From assembly GCF_003967535.1 (NCBI RefSeq), contig NZ_BIFR01000001.1, positions 4,463,001-4,527,000 on the forward strand: a stretch of 64,000 bases of DNA, read 5' to 3'. The position numbers and the translations under genes were made by a program. Under the pieces are notes generated by a model that saw nothing but the letters and a program-made list of their open reading frames with translations, ran no database searches and was not told where the DNA came from. Shown here piece by piece: positions 15,613 through 24,005 of this stretch (within the stretch, counting starts at the first letter, position 1; each line of letters starts with the position of its first letter). This DNA is from Tengunoibacter tsumagoiensis. Lineage in GTDB: Bacteria; Chloroflexota; Ktedonobacteria; Ktedonobacterales; Ktedonobacteraceae.

Positions 15613-17912
15613 AACGTGATCTCCCTTTGCGCTGTCAGTTCGCTCAACACTACTTCAAGGACTTCGATAGCGTGAGTATACTCGGCGACGCTGATCTGTT
15701 CTTCTGGTGTGTGATCCAGGCGCGAGTCTCCTGGTCCGTAAGCGACGATGTTCTCTCCCCACACTGGTCCCACCACGTTCATATCGGAAGTACCGGTCTT
15801 ATTTTTAAAGGTGACCTTGCCACCAGTTCCACGGATGGCTTTCATAAAGGCTCGAGCCACGGGTGTGCTTCGATTACTCTGAAAAGGTTGCTCTTCTCCG
15901 TAGATCGTCAGTGTGATCTCGTCGGCGTAAGCCCAGGCCTGAAGCTGGTGCCGTAGTTCGGCAATCTCTATGCCGGGCGGCAGCCGATAGCCAATCAGAA
16001 AGTGGGTCTGATTCTCCATGCCATCTTGCGTACTATTGATGCTGCGCAGAGAGGGCTGGAGCGAGGCAAAGGCCGAGTTACCAGCATGCTCAGCATTCCA
16101 TGTGGCTGCGTGCTGGCGCACCTGTTCCCAGAAATGCGCGGCGATCTCGTTACTACTGCGCTCGGGGCCTGCGCTGTGGCTCGAAGGGAGACTGACGCAG
16201 CCCTCAACGAGCAGGCGACCTTTATAACCAATTGTGACTCCCTCGCTACTACTGGGCTCGCCAATGATGCAGGCGCTCGGCTGATAACGATTGACGACGC
16301 CACGCGCACCTTTCGAGGTCGCCGCCTCCTCCTCGACAGCGCCAACGACAACTACTGGTCGCTCAGGTAGACCATGTTGAGCAAGCCGGGCCGTGGCACA
16401 GATGAAGGCTGCCAATGGTCCCTTTGCATCAACTGCGCCTCGTCCATGCAGGATGCCATTCTCAATTCGCACTGGAATGTTACCAGGGACGGTATCCATA
16501 TGGCCTAATAGCACAACCGGTTGTGTGTTCGTACTGTCCTCATGCGTGCTCGCCACGAAGTTTCCAACCTCGTCGACGGAGGCATGTAACCCCATACTAC
16601 GAGCCTGTTCGGCCAGGTAGTGGGCCAATGAGTGCTCCTGACCAGAGAGGCTGGAGATCGTCAACATACTCTGTAGAAGCGCGACCTCGGGGGTAATGCT
16701 CTCGCTCTCAGGATTATCAATCTGAGTGGTCTCTACTGTCTCTTGAATTCCCAGCACGTCGGCGACGATATCTAGAGCTCGGTTGATCTGCTCCTCACTA
16801 ATAACCAGAGGGGGAAGCAGGCGCAGAACGGTAGGTCCGGCTGGTAAGGCTAAGACTCCACGCTCGCAGAGCGCCTCTAAATAGGGCTGAACCCGTTTGG
16901 TGAGCTCAATACCGATCAGGAGACCCTGACCGCGCACTTCGCGAATAAGCGGTGAGCGCCATGAGCGAAGGCGCTCAAACACCTGAGTGCTCAGAGCTGC
17001 TGCTCGCGGAGCCAGTTGCTCTCGCTCAAAGATGTCAATGGTCGCAAGAGAGGCGGCACAGGCCAGCGGATTTCCACCAAAGGTGCTTCCATGTGCTCCT
17101 TTGGTAATTCGACCGCTCTCCATGACGCGCTGGCCCAGACAGATCGCTCCCATCGGGACTCCACCAGCAAGGGATTTAGCCAGACAGAGGATATCTGGCT
17201 GAAGATTATAGTGATTACAGGCGAAGAGAGCTCCTGTACGACCAAAGCCCGTCTGAATCTCATCAACAATCAAGAGCGCTCCCCGCTCGCGACAAAGGGC
17301 AGCCAGACCAGCCAGGTAGTCCGCCTGAGGCACATGGACGCCGCCCTCGGCCTGCACAAGTTCGATGATAATGGCTGCAGTCTGCTCTGTGATCGCGGCT
17401 TCAGCGGCGGCAAGATCGTTGTAGCGAATATGCTTGACGTCAGGAATAAGTGGAGCAAAGGGCTCGCGATAGCTCTTTTCCCAGGTGGTTGAGAGAGCAC
17501 CCATACTGCGACCATGAAAACCTCGCAGGGTCGCGACAATCCCTGTACGTCCCGTCGCCAGGCGAGCAAATTTAAGTGCCCCTTCAACGGCTTCCGTTCC
17601 ACTATTGCAGAGGAAGGCATGCGTCAGGCCTTCAGGTGTGATCTCAATTAAACGTTGCAGTAATTGAGCACGCACATCGTTATACACAATCTCAGGGCAG
17701 GTGATCAGGCGCTGAGCCTGAGCTGCCAGCGCGGCGGCAATCTCCGGTCGTCCGTGTCCAATATTGGCGACACCATGACCAGCTGCGCAATCGATATATT
17801 CGCGCCCCTCGGCATCCCACAGTAAAGCACCCTTTCCTCGTACGATAGCTACCGGGCGCTTACCGTACACACCACTCGTATACGTATTCTCCACATCTAT
17901 AATTGTGCTCAT
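15609..17912 (-). CDS. lysJ-lysK: Fused LysJ-LysK: LysW-aminoadipate-semialdehyde aminotransferase plus LysW-lysine hydrolase
   Basis: A 767-residue protein joining two normally separate enzymes. Residues 1 to about 392 are a class III PLP aminotransferase, with LCNSGTEAVEGALKFAR, VDEIQTGFGRTG and the Schiff-base Lys246 in LCLAKSLAGG. It aminates LysW-bound aminoadipate semialdehyde. After a Thr/Asp/Glu linker, residues about 408-767 are an M20 metallopeptidase. Metal ligands visible are His471 and Asp473 (GHMDTVPG), Asp495 (RGAVDAKGP) and the Glu527-Glu528 pair. It releases lysine from LysW. Both halves keep their catalytic residues and no frameshift is seen, so the fusion looks functional. 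AAGGAG precedes ATG 17912. Confidence 0.9.
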   Translation of the reverse strand: MSTIIDVENTYTSGVYGKRPVAIVRGKGALLWDAEGREYIDCAAGHGVANIGHGRPEIAAALAAQAQRLITCPEIVYNDVRAQLLQRLIEITPEGLTHAFLCNSGTEAVEGALKFARLATGRTGIVATLRGFHGRSMGALSTTWEKSYREPFAPLIPDVKHIRYNDLAAAEAAITEQTAAIIIELVQAEGGVHVPQADYLAGLAALCRERGALLIVDEIQTGFGRTGALFACNHYNLQPDILCLAKSLAGGVPMGAICLGQRVMESGRITKGAHGSTFGGNPLACAASLATIDIFEREQLAPRAAALSTQVFERLRSWRSPLIREVRGQGLLIGIELTKRVQPYLEALCERGVLALPAGPTVLRLLPPLVISEEQINRALDIVADVLGIQETVETTQIDNPESESITPEVALLQSMLTISSLSGQEHSLAHYLAEQARSMGLHASVDEVGNFVASTHEDSTNTQPVVLLGHMDTVPGNIPVRIENGILHGRGAVDAKGPLAAFICATARLAQHGLPERPVVVVGAVEEEAATSKGARGVVNRYQPSACIIGEPSSSEGVTIGYKGRLLVEGCVSLPSSHSAGPERSSNEIAAHFWEQVRQHAATWNAEHAGNSAFASLQPSLRSINSTQDGMENQTHFLIGYRLPPGIEIAELRHQLQAWAYADEITLTIYGEEQPFQSNRSTPVARAFMKAIRGTGGKVTFKNKTGTSDMNVVGPVWGENIVAYGPGDSRLDHTPEEQISVAEYTHAIEVLEVVLSELTAQREITL

Positions 17913-17941
17913 CTTTGGGATACTCCTTCCTGCTCCTCGCT

Positions 17942-18817
17942 CTACAACGAGACCATCTCGCGAAACGGAACTGCCTGTAGCTCAGCAGGCGCGCTTATCG
18001 GGGCCGTAGATGGCGTATTCTGACCAATCGCTGTGCCAGCCCCGTTCAAAACTTCTTGTAACGACTGACTGCCGATGCAGACACGGGTGACGCCACCTTG
18101 CAGCGCTTCCTGGGCACCTAATAATTTTTTGCGCATCCGCCCTTTGGCATACTGCATATAGCTTTCAAGCTCTGCGGCAGGAATGCGAGGGATCAATGTG
18201 CTGGCGTCCTGCGGATCAGCAAGCAGTCCAACCACATTTGTCATAATGACCAGAGATTCAGCGTGCAGAGCGGAGGCAATCGCCGCAGCGGCTCGATCAC
18301 CATCCACGTTCAGTCGCTCTCCCTCATGGCTCAAGGCGAGAGGGGCAATCACTGGTGTATAGCCAGCATCTAAGAGCGTCTCAAGGAGCGTGCTATTTAC
18401 CTGTTCGATCTGTCCTGTATAGTCGTCGCGGAGGATCTGGACCCGCCCTTCAGGTGTTACCGAACGGACGACTGCTTTGCGACGAGCGACCAGGAGGCGG
18501 CCATCGACACCAGCCATGCCAAAGGCATTGACACCCTGGCGCTGAAGTTGAGCCACCAGATCGGTATTGATCTGGCCCGCAACAGCCATCGAGAAAATGC
18601 GTAGCGTCTCAGCATCCGTATAGCGGCTGGTCATCCCACTGGGAGAGGTAATCATCTTCATTGGATGGTTCAACTGCTCGGAGAGTGTATTGGTGAGATC
18701 AGAGCCACCATGAACCAGGACGACTCGCTCGCCATTAGCTACTAACTGGGCAATCTCTCGCACGATATTCTCTGTAGCGACCCCTGCGCCGCCGCCAATT
18801 TTCACTACCAGTGTCAT
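17942..18817 (-). CDS. lysZ: LysW-aminoadipate kinase
   Basis: A 291-residue amino acid kinase of the ArgB/LysZ family. It phosphorylates the side-chain carboxylate of LysW-bound alpha-aminoadipate. Visible motifs are the N-terminal LVVKIGGGAG, VLVHGGSDLTN, MTSRYTDAETL, DGRLLVARRK and NVDGDRAAAAIASAL. The positively charged RRKAVVRSV segment is where LysZ enzymes contact the acidic LysW carrier. GGAG precedes ATG 18817, which lies 65 bp after lysY. A related N-acetylglutamate kinase activity for arginine is the alternative, but the dedicated LysW gene argues for the carrier-bound substrate. Confidence 0.9.
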   Translation of the reverse strand: MTLVVKIGGGAGVATENIVREIAQLVANGERVVLVHGGSDLTNTLSEQLNHPMKMITSPSGMTSRYTDAETLRIFSMAVAGQINTDLVAQLQRQGVNAFGMAGVDGRLLVARRKAVVRSVTPEGRVQILRDDYTGQIEQVNSTLLETLLDAGYTPVIAPLALSHEGERLNVDGDRAAAAIASALHAESLVIMTNVVGLLADPQDASTLIPRIPAAELESYMQYAKGRMRKKLLGAQEALQGGVTRVCIGSQSLQEVLNGAGTAIGQNTPSTAPISAPAELQAVPFREMVSL

Positions 18818-18882
18818 AGTGTGCTCCGTTCCTCTCTATCGTAAATAGCTTCTTTACAGTGCTCTTCTTGAATAAACTGGGC

Positions 18883-19947
18883 TTAGACGGGATGCAGGCC
18901 GGGGAAGCTCAGACCCACTGTCTCATCCCAACCAAACATACTATTCAGTACCTGCACGCCGTTTCCAGCTGCCCCTTTCATCAGATTATCCAGGGCTGCA
19001 ATGACGACGATGCGCTGCTGATCAGCATCAACTTCAAAGCCAATATCACAGAAGTTGCTGCCAGCGAGAATCTTGGGCTCTGGATAGCGATAGACTCCAG
19101 TCTTCTCTTTCACCAGACGAATAAAGGGCTCACGGCCATAGGCCTCGCGATAGATCTTCCACAATGCTTTCTCTTCGATGCGTTCGGAAGTAAAGACATG
19201 GGCCGTCACCAGGATTCCACGAACGAGCTCAATTGCTGTGGCTGAAAAGGCCACTGTCTGCTGTAAGTTTGCACCGTGACTGAGCAATCCGAGCTCTTGA
19301 ATCAGTTCAGCACTGTGGCGATGACCTGTTGGCTCAAAGGAGCGAACCGCTCCACTGCGATCGGGGTGATGACTGCCAGCGCCCGGCGTCGCTCCAGCGG
19401 CAGATGAGCCGAATTTGGCCTCTACGACCAGTGGCAACTGCTGATTCACAATGCCCGCTCGATAGAGAGGGGCCAGACCCAGAATCGCTGTTGTGGCGGA
19501 ACAGCCCGTCCCACTCACAAGCGTTGCCTCTGCCAGTTCAGCTCGATGCAGTTCGGGGAGGCCGTACACTGCTTCGCTCAGTAGCGCGGGCACACTATGT
19601 TCATGTCCATACCAGCGTGCATACAGTTCAGGTGAGCGCAACCGAAAATCTGCCGAGAGATCAATGATACGAGGAGCCAGACCGCGATACCGTTCAATCG
19701 CGCCAGCCGAAGCTCCATGTGGCAGGCAGAGAAACAGGACATCACAAGAGGTAAGGTCATCTGGATGACAATAACGCAGTGTCGTTAGCTTACGCAGATT
19801 GGGGTGAGTGCTGTGTAGAAACTGTCCGGCATGACCACCCGATGCCACCTGTGTCAGTTCCACCTGTGGATGAAAGAGCAGGATTCTCGCCAGCTCTCCT
19901 CCTGTATATCCGGAACCTCCAACAATGGAAACTCTCACCCGACTCAT
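18883..19947 (-). CDS. lysY: LysW-aminoadipyl-phosphate reductase
   Basis: A 354-residue ArgC/LysY-family NADPH reductase that turns LysW-aminoadipyl-phosphate into the semialdehyde. The Rossmann start VSIVGGSGYTGGELARILL, the LCLPHGAS segment, the catalytic Cys in VSGTGCSATTAILGL, and the C-terminal NLMKGAAGNGVQ are all in place. Its start overlaps the lysX stop by 4 bp (ATGA), indicating translational coupling. Without the neighbours it would be called argC; the LysW and homocitrate synthase genes in the same operon point to lysine. Confidence 0.9.
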   Translation of the reverse strand: MSRVRVSIVGGSGYTGGELARILLFHPQVELTQVASGGHAGQFLHSTHPNLRKLTTLRYCHPDDLTSCDVLFLCLPHGASAGAIERYRGLAPRIIDLSADFRLRSPELYARWYGHEHSVPALLSEAVYGLPELHRAELAEATLVSGTGCSATTAILGLAPLYRAGIVNQQLPLVVEAKFGSSAAGATPGAGSHHPDRSGAVRSFEPTGHRHSAELIQELGLLSHGANLQQTVAFSATAIELVRGILVTAHVFTSERIEEKALWKIYREAYGREPFIRLVKEKTGVYRYPEPKILAGSNFCDIGFEVDADQQRIVVIAALDNLMKGAAGNGVQVLNSMFGWDETVGLSFPGLHPV

Positions 19948-20807
19948 ATCGCGACCTCTTCTCGTACCTGACTCAGCACATAATCAATCATGCATTGGGG
20001 GATATCAACACCTGTGGGAGCAATGCTGTTGCGGAACTCCATCGTGGCGTTGATCTCATTGACCAGCAGACCCTGTTCGGGATCTTCAAACACATCCACT
20101 GCAAGGATGCCACCACCCACGGCCTGGGCAGCGCGCACACAGAGACTATCCAGTTCCGGCGTGACAGGACAATTGCTGGTGACGGCTCCGCGAGCCGTAT
20201 TTGTTACCCAATGCTCACTCGTTCGATAAATGGCGCAGGCGGTACGACCTCCGATGACGAAGGCACGAATATCGCGCTGAGGCTTCTCGATGTGTTCCTG
20301 AATATAGTGAATGTGGTGCTGGTACGATCCGAGCGTCTCCTGATGTTCAAGAATTGCCTCGGCGGCATCGCGATCATTGACACGTGCCAGCAGACGTCCC
20401 CAGGAACCGGTAACTGGTTTGAGAACTGCGGGATACCCCAGTTCTTCGATGCCCTCTAAAGCATGGGGAGCATCAAAGGCCAGCATTGTGCGTGGCACAG
20501 GAACACCCGCTCGCAGCAGAGCCAGCGTAGTGATCAGCTTATCATTGCATGTGGCAGTCGTAGCGGCTGAGTTAAAGACTGGAACACCCCAGTGCTCTAA
20601 TACCTGCAAGACTGCCAGACCACGGGACTGGCTTACGCTGCGGCAAAGGACCGCATCGTAGCTCTGCCAGCGTGCAGCAGGCCGAGCCAGATCAAACAGC
20701 AGTTCACCATCATCGATAATATCGAACTCAATTGAGCGTTGTCGTAACGCTTCGACCAACAATTTTTCTTCCACGCGAATGCGGGAGGTCAGGATAGCCA
20801 GGCGCAT
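19944..20807 (-). CDS. lysX: Alpha-aminoadipate--LysW ligase
   Basis: A 287-residue ATP-grasp ligase (RimK/LysX family). It joins the alpha-amino group of aminoadipate to the C-terminal glutamate of LysW. ATP-grasp features visible are YPAVLKPVTGSWGR (ATP-binding Lys), YIQEHIEKPQRDIRAFV, and the metal-binding VNEINATMEFRNSIAPTGVDIP, which closely matches the NEVNHTMEFK-type motif of known LysX enzymes. It starts 4 bp after the lysW stop. A glutamate-specific ArgX role is the alternative; the pathway context favours aminoadipate. Confidence 0.92.
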   Translation of the reverse strand: MRLAILTSRIRVEEKLLVEALRQRSIEFDIIDDGELLFDLARPAARWQSYDAVLCRSVSQSRGLAVLQVLEHWGVPVFNSAATTATCNDKLITTLALLRAGVPVPRTMLAFDAPHALEGIEELGYPAVLKPVTGSWGRLLARVNDRDAAEAILEHQETLGSYQHHIHYIQEHIEKPQRDIRAFVIGGRTACAIYRTSEHWVTNTARGAVTSNCPVTPELDSLCVRAAQAVGGGILAVDVFEDPEQGLLVNEINATMEFRNSIAPTGVDIPQCMIDYVLSQVREEVAI

Positions 20808-20811
20808 AGGG

Positions 20812-20985
20812 TTACTCCCCCCAATCTTCCTCCACCTGCGGTGCAGGAGCTACTTCAGGATGCTCTACATTAGTGACTTCTAGCTCCGCGTTGCAATCAG
20901 GACAGAAAATGATCTCACCAACCATAGTATTTGGCGCAAAAACAACTTCTGCATCGCAATCTGGACAATTTGCTGGCTGTGCCAT
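20812..20985 (-). CDS. lysW: LysW amino-group carrier protein
   Basis: A 57-residue protein. Two CPDC motifs (residues 7-10 and 28-31) make a zinc-ribbon. The acidic C-terminus ends in EDWGE, the hallmark of LysW: the final glutamate side chain receives alpha-aminoadipate and protects its amino group while LysZ, LysY and LysJ act. AGGAGGAATAG-type spacing before ATG 20985 gives a very strong ribosome binding site, as expected for a stoichiometric carrier. It is the first gene after the tandem T-box leader. Confidence 0.95.
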   Translation of the reverse strand: MAQPANCPDCDAEVVFAPNTMVGEIIFCPDCNAELEVTNVEHPEVAPAPQVEEDWGE

Positions 20986-21049
20986 CTGTCTATTCCTCCA
21001 TTATTTCAAAGCTAAGCAGCAATAATTCCGTAAATACCGCGTGTTTTTT

Positions 21050-21345
21050 GCTGAAAAAAAACGTTCTTCCTCCTTTTGTAAGGACGAAGAACGGAAACGT
21101 TCTCGTGGTACCACCCTCATTTACCCTTTCCTCTCGGTCCGGGCCTCTGTGTACAGGACATTGACTGTACGCGCCCGCTTACGGGGGCGAACCGGCAGAG
21201 CTTTACTTTCGCGTATAACGATTTCTTCTCGCAGCATCAGGGGTCTTTTTCATGGAGGAGTCCACACGAGCTTCTCACCAACTGCTCGCTCTCTGTCTGG
21301 TCTCTAGCTTCCATTACTCGTCCCATCGAAGCCTTTGTGCTATTC
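21050..21345 (-). promoter_or_regulatory. Lysine T-box leader 1 (proximal)
   Basis: On the minus strand the elements appear in canonical order. These are GATGGGACGAGTAATGG (5' side of stem I with AGTA), AGAGAG, GGTGAGAAG, and the specifier loop ATGAAAAAGACC near 21246, where GAA is followed by AAA or AAG (both lysine). Next come the antiterminator T-box AGGGTGGTACCACG (21104-21117), and then a terminator whose stem CGTTCTTCGTCC pairs with GGAGGAAGAACG before eight T residues (21053-21060). The bulge UGGU would pair with tRNA ending ACCA. The terminator ends about 68 bp before lysW, so uncharged tRNA-Lys should switch on the operon. Confidence 0.93.
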
Positions 21346-21394
21346 TATTGTGTATGTTCGCGTTTGTCTCGTGTGTCTGTTCGCGATACCGGCA

Positions 21395-21725
21395 AGTTCA
21401 AGGCTAAACAAAAAAGCCCTTCATCCTTCTCTATAAGGACGAAGAGCGTTAAACTCTCGTGTTGCCACCTTCATTCGTTGCCGCCTCACGGCAGACAACC
21501 TCAGGGAGTATAAGGACCACAGTCCTGCTACTCGCACCCTTTTACGGAGGTCTCCGGCGTAGTTCTACTTTCGTGAAAGCATTTTGCTTAAAAGCATTTT
21601 TGCTCTCGAACGATTTCTTCTCGCAGCTTCAGGTTCTTTTTCGTGGTCCGTAAACGTGTAGACTTCTCAGCCGTTATCTACTCTCTGTCCGATCGAGCAA
21701 CCACTACTCGTCCTGTCAAAGCTTT
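21395..21725 (-). promoter_or_regulatory. Lysine T-box leader 2 (distal)
   Basis: A second complete T-box lies directly upstream. GACAGGACGAGTAGTGG is followed by AGAGAG, GGCTGAGAAG, and the specifier loop CACGAAAAAGAACC (near 21617), again GAA then AAA/AAG. The T-box is AAGGTGGCAACACG (about 21458-21471) and the terminator has CTCTTCGTCCTT and AAGGATGAAGGG arms followed by six T residues. It shares the long stretch GCTGCGAGAAGAAATCGTT with leader 1, so the pair arose by duplication. The bulge here is UGGC rather than UGGU. Confidence 0.9.
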
Positions 21726-21755
21726 TTGTTATTCATTTGTTCGGGTACGTTTAGA

Positions 21756-21784
21756 GTTATAACATGCTATCCTGACAATGTCAA
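21756..21784 (-). promoter_or_regulatory. Promoter of the lysine operon
   Basis: On the minus strand TTGACA (21779-21784), a 17-bp spacer and TATAAC (21756-21761) make a near-consensus vegetative promoter. Transcription would start about 21749, just ahead of T-box leader 2. I see no second promoter between the two leaders. Confidence 0.85.
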
Positions 21785-21808
21785 GCGCTTATCAAGCTAA
21801 TTTGATCA

Positions 21809-21853
21809 AGGAAAGAAAGAGGTGATACTCTTCACAGTCCCTCTTCCTTTCCT
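21809..21853 (-). terminator. Hairpin terminator after the WD40 gene or between divergent units
   Basis: AGGAAAGAAAGAGG (21809-21822) pairs with CCTCTTCCTTTCCT (21840-21853) with one mismatch. It lies 29 bp beyond the WD40 gene stop (minus strand reading toward lower coordinates would place it upstream), so it may instead shield the region between the WD40 3' end and the lysine promoter from plus-strand read-through. Confidence 0.35.
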
Positions 21854-21881
21854 ATGGATAGATCGCACACCCTTCCCTTTT

Positions 21882-23807
21882 TTAGCGCAGCCAGACGCTT
21901 ACTAATCCCCGCTGATCACCAGCGGCCAACAACTGATTATCAGGCGCACAGGCCAGAGCATAGATCTTTGCCAGACCTGGGAGGACATAGTTCTGGACTA
22001 TCCGCCCTTGAGCCAGGCTCCAGACATCTACACTGGTGTTATTGGCAATCAGGAGCGCGCGGCTATCCCGTGACCAGGCTAATGGGCCGTCCGCATAATC
22101 TAGTATGCCTGATGCTACTTCTTTACCGTTCCTGGCATTCCAGACGCGCAGGACCGAACTCAGGCCCGCAGATGCGATGGTCGATCCATTTGGCGACCAG
22201 ACAAGACTACGCACGCTACTTGGCCCCCTCTGCCACTCTTCGCTCTCAAGTTCTCTGATGGACTGGTTCCGTTTCTTTTTTCCATCTGCTCGGTGGGCAG
22301 CATAGTTGACGGAGTGTCGGCCAGTCGTGCTATTCCAGACGTGAACGGCGCATTCAGGATAACCACCACCTGACACAATCTTTTTACCATCCGGCGACCA
22401 GGCTAAAGCTGTGACTATCCCCTGGTGTCCACGATAAATGAAGTGCGTCTTCCCTGTACGCGCCTCCCAGATATGAACGCTTCCATCCCACGAGCCAGAT
22501 GCAATCAGTTCTCCATTAGGAGACCAGGCCAGGGCATGCGCAATCAGTGAGGTGTGCTGCTCATAGCTGGTAACCAGTGCTCCTGATTCAGCCTCCCAGA
22601 CCAGAATACGCTGGTCCCCCCCGCTCGAGGCGACCAACGAAGCCCGAGGAGACCAGGCAACGGCTGTGACACTGCCACTGTGTTCTCGAAAGACTGTCCG
22701 GGTCGATCCCGTCCAACTATCCCAGATCCGCACTGTCGCATCCGCTCCACCAGAGGCCAGTCTCTGACTATCTGGCGACCAGGAAAGGCTGAGAATAGGG
22801 AAAAAATGCCCTTTGTAGACACATTGATAGCTGCGTTTGACCTGGATAACCTTCTCGGGAGGCAACTGGTCTTTAGTTGATTGGTCTGTAGTTGATTGCA
22901 CTGAAGTAGATTGGAAAGCTAAGCCAGACGATAATGACCCTTTTGCGTTATCTGTACTGCTCTCTTTTTGTTTTCTATACTGGAGAAAATGTGCCTGCTC
23001 TTGTTGAAATGCTTGCAGGCAGAGTTGTTGCTCTTCTTCTCCGTACTGAAAATGATCAGTGAGAAAGCAGCGAATCGTATGCTCTACGGCGGGATTTCGG
23101 AGTATCGTACGTATAAATGTTGGATCGGCCTGGGCATTCTGATGTCCTAATGCCAGGTAAACTTGAGCAATATAATACAGTGGTTGAGGAAGATCAATCT
23201 TCTCGAGAGCTCCAAACATTCCATGCTGCCCCAATGCATACCAGATAGTTCCATACAATTCATCATCGCTGTAGACTGGTAAGGCAGACGTCTCAACTTG
23301 CCATAAAGCCTGTAGCAATTCTACCAATCTCTCTCCCAGGGTCGGCGACTCCCAACCCGCAAGCAACTTTACGATCCGGCTACGAAATCGATCCGCATAA
23401 CGAATACGCTTAAGCGGCTCTTTCTGCTGGCTCTGTTGTGCTTGAGAACGCTCCTCAAGAGAGAGACCTTCCAATAGTAACGCTTCTAAATAAGGATAGG
23501 CGCGTGCGTCTTTCCTGGTGCCTAAAATAATTGCGCTTATCAAGCGTTCTGACGCACATTGACTGGTTAAGAAAGGATCGAGAATAGTCGGAGAAAAGTT
23601 ATCAGCCAGCATAAACATGGCGCAGAGACGATCATCACCCTCGTCCTCCTGCAAGACGCGCTGGAAAGTGCTAAGACTCAGACCTCCCCAACGACTGGCA
23701 AATGCTTCATACTGTTCATCATTCGTTTTATTATTCGCTGAACCATATATTTTTTCAAAGGCATTCCTGATATCGTCAGTCACTATCAGTAGCCAGCGAT
23801 CACTCAT
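21882..23807 (-). CDS. WD40 beta-propeller protein with N-terminal helical domain
   Basis: A 641-residue protein. Residues 1 to about 280 are helical with HEAT-like character and no recognised catalytic motif. A Ser/Thr/Gln-rich linker (QSTSVQSTTDQSTKDQ) follows. The last about 320 residues hold seven WD40-type repeats with the SWSPD...ASGG...VRIWD pattern, enough to close one seven-bladed propeller. No signal peptide is present, so it is probably a cytoplasmic scaffold. The ribosome binding site is weak (AAAGAG). It lies on the same strand as the YCII protein gene but is separated from it by a hairpin. Confidence 0.85.
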   Translation of the reverse strand: MSDRWLLIVTDDIRNAFEKIYGSANNKTNDEQYEAFASRWGGLSLSTFQRVLQEDEGDDRLCAMFMLADNFSPTILDPFLTSQCASERLISAIILGTRKDARAYPYLEALLLEGLSLEERSQAQQSQQKEPLKRIRYADRFRSRIVKLLAGWESPTLGERLVELLQALWQVETSALPVYSDDELYGTIWYALGQHGMFGALEKIDLPQPLYYIAQVYLALGHQNAQADPTFIRTILRNPAVEHTIRCFLTDHFQYGEEEQQLCLQAFQQEQAHFLQYRKQKESSTDNAKGSLSSGLAFQSTSVQSTTDQSTKDQLPPEKVIQVKRSYQCVYKGHFFPILSLSWSPDSQRLASGGADATVRIWDSWTGSTRTVFREHSGSVTAVAWSPRASLVASSGGDQRILVWEAESGALVTSYEQHTSLIAHALAWSPNGELIASGSWDGSVHIWEARTGKTHFIYRGHQGIVTALAWSPDGKKIVSGGGYPECAVHVWNSTTGRHSVNYAAHRADGKKKRNQSIRELESEEWQRGPSSVRSLVWSPNGSTIASAGLSSVLRVWNARNGKEVASGILDYADGPLAWSRDSRALLIANNTSVDVWSLAQGRIVQNYVLPGLAKIYALACAPDNQLLAAGDQRGLVSVWLR

Positions 23808-23923
23808 GCAATTTCTCTTTTTCTCTGTCCAATTTTCCGCATAAAAAAAAGCCTCAACCTATTTGTTCATTATAGATAGAAGCTTATCAGTTGTACAGTT
23901 AAAAAGAAGAAAGGGAGGGTTTT

Positions 23924-23970
23924 CCCACCAAAAAGGGGCCACGCCGAAGTGTAGCCCCCTTTTTGGTGGG
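23924..23970 (-). terminator. Terminator after the YCII/DGPF gene
   Basis: CCCACCAAAAAGGGG (23924-23938) pairs with the complementary CCCCTTTTTGGTGGG (23956-23970). It lies 36 bp beyond the stop of the gene at 24006. There is no long T-run on the minus strand. Confidence 0.7.
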
Positions 23971-24005
23971 CGCAAGATCCTGTTCTACCAATCAGAAGAC
24001 GCGAA

